NCBI RefSeq assembly: GCF_900009145.1
Contig: NZ_LN889812.1
Coordinates: 571,357-635,356 of the forward strand
DNA length: 64,000 bases
Reading direction: 5' to 3'
Origin: Planktothrix tepida PCC 9214
GTDB lineage: Bacteria; Cyanobacteriota; Cyanobacteriia; Cyanobacteriales; Microcoleaceae
Shown: one piece after another, positions 63,505 through 64,000 of the stretch
How the letters are laid out: the number at the start of each line of letters is the position of its first letter
Numbering within the stretch: the first letter of the stretch is position 1
Position numbers and translations under genes: made by a program
Notes under the pieces: generated by a model
The model's input: the letters and a program-made list of their open reading frames with translations, nothing else
Databases searched by the model: none
What the model was told of the DNA's origin: nothing

Positions 63505-63794
63505 TGTCCGTTAAATAAAACCTATTCACAACGACGCATAACAAAACAAATCTAGTGGTGATAGAGTTTCATGCTAACTTCCTGCTTGATTCTGGTGATG
63601 TCGGCATCATCCAGTCCACAGACGAACACGGTCTAACCGACCACTTATAGATAATACTCAACGATGCCTTACCAGATTGAAAACTGCTCTATCAAACGTC
63701 AGTTGGCTCTGGAGCAGGTATCCTCGGATTGACGATGCTAATACCGTTACTTGTGCAAGAATTATAACAGATCTTTTGTATCAATTTCTGAATA
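63505..63794. other. Intergenic region upstream of the LonN gene
   Basis: About 290 bases with no recognised gene in either strand. No tRNA cloverleaf was found. It probably carries the LonN promoter. Confidence 0.6.
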
Positions 63795-63795
63795 T

Positions 63796-63844
63796 CAAAA
63801 AACCTACTCAAAACCCCTCTTGAAAGGTCAGGTTGAGTAGGTTT
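63796..63844 (-). terminator. Rho-independent terminator of rpsJ
   Basis: Read on the minus strand, AAACCTACTCAA (63844-63833) pairs with TTGAGTAGGTTT (63811-63800) and is followed by a T-run. It lies 14 bases after the rpsJ stop and should end the ribosomal operon. Confidence 0.85.
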
Positions 63845-63857
63845 AGAACGTTGGAGC

Positions 63858-64000
63858 TTAGAGTTTTACTTCAATATCAACCCCAGCCGGTAAATCCAAT
63901 TTCATCAAAGCATCAATGGTTTTAGAAGAAGGCTGATAAATATCAATAATGCGTCGATGGGTACGAGTCTCGAAGTGTTCCCGTGAATCTTTATCAACGT
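63858..64000 (-). CDS. rpsJ: 30S ribosomal protein S10, partial (5' end outside window)
   Basis: The last 47 codons on the minus strand read [40 protein letters not shown] and VDIEVKL, then a stop at 63860-63858. This is the conserved C-terminus of ribosomal protein S10 (NusE), which also takes part in transcription antitermination. In cyanobacteria rpsJ normally ends the rpsL-rpsG-fusA-tuf operon, which should continue beyond position 64000. Confidence 0.96.
   Translation of the reverse strand, partial: VDKDSREHFETRTHRRIIDIYQPSSKTIDALMKLDLPAGVDIEVKL

Noticed and set aside
63505-63794. tRNA gene in the gap before rpsJ
   Set aside because: No cloverleaf with TTC-type T-loop or anticodon stem could be drawn on either strand.

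Overview
The window is a cyanobacterial chromosome segment, most probably from a filamentous bloom-former of the Planktothrix/Oscillatoria type. This is inferred from the AT-rich sequence, scattered HIP1 octamers (GCGATCGC), heptamer tandem repeats of the TTCCCTG and AACTGAT type, a complete set of gas-vesicle gene types with a very short gvpC, and many cyanobacterial family proteins (GRRM peptide system, hemagglutinin/CHAT giant protein, multi-PAS kinases, MgtE, NAD kinase, LonN next to rpsJ). No rRNA, tRNA or CRISPR array was recognised.

Layout. 0-15 kb: end of a family-2 glycosyltransferase, argG, a cytoplasmic alpha-amylase, a cupin followed by cobN, a DUF1574-type lipoprotein, NAD kinase, a small type II restriction-modification island beside a gene remnant, and a VIT/von Willebrand A protein. 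15.4-24.2 kb: one 2946-residue exported protein joining a hemagglutinin-type N-terminal domain, long beta-helix repeats and a C-terminal CHAT protease domain. 24.4-28.3 kb: pyrE, a small exported protein, and the three-gene GRRM locus (grrM and grrA on the minus strand, grrP divergent). 28.4-35.1 kb: a zone of decay holding a frameshifted Cu/Zn sodC, an internally deleted ChaN-type gene, a regulator without its receiver domain and a dead receiver gene, around an intact 1321-residue sensor kinase and its receiver. 35.2-46 kb: a beta-lactamase-fold hydrolase, an NlpC/P60 peptidase, a membrane protein, nanE, a hybrid kinase, a CBS-like coiled-coil protein, an SbcD-like nuclease, an HD-protein remnant and mgtE.

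46.1-57.7 kb is the gas-vesicle region: promoter and repeats, gvpA, gvpC, gvpN, gvpJ, gvpK, gvpF, gvpG, gvpV (reversed) and a second GvpF/L-family gene (gvpW position). This last gene is followed closely by a tandem ArsA/Get3-type ATPase and then a tandem Cdc48-type AAA ATPase. An IS5-family element of 1143 bp with terminal inverted repeats and an ATT target duplication sits inside gvpF. Removing it and one ATT restores a 244-codon GvpF exactly, so the insertion is recent and the strain may be impaired in buoyancy.

57.8-64 kb: sulfide:quinone oxidoreductase, a long AT-rich gap, a cysteine-rich unknown protein, an AarF/UbiB kinase, a LonN-domain protein and the 3' end of rpsJ. The two most rewarding regions are the gas-vesicle cluster, with its exact IS interruption and its ArsA plus Cdc48 chaperone-like extension, and the hemagglutinin-CHAT protein, which carries an in-frame palindromic repeat insertion.
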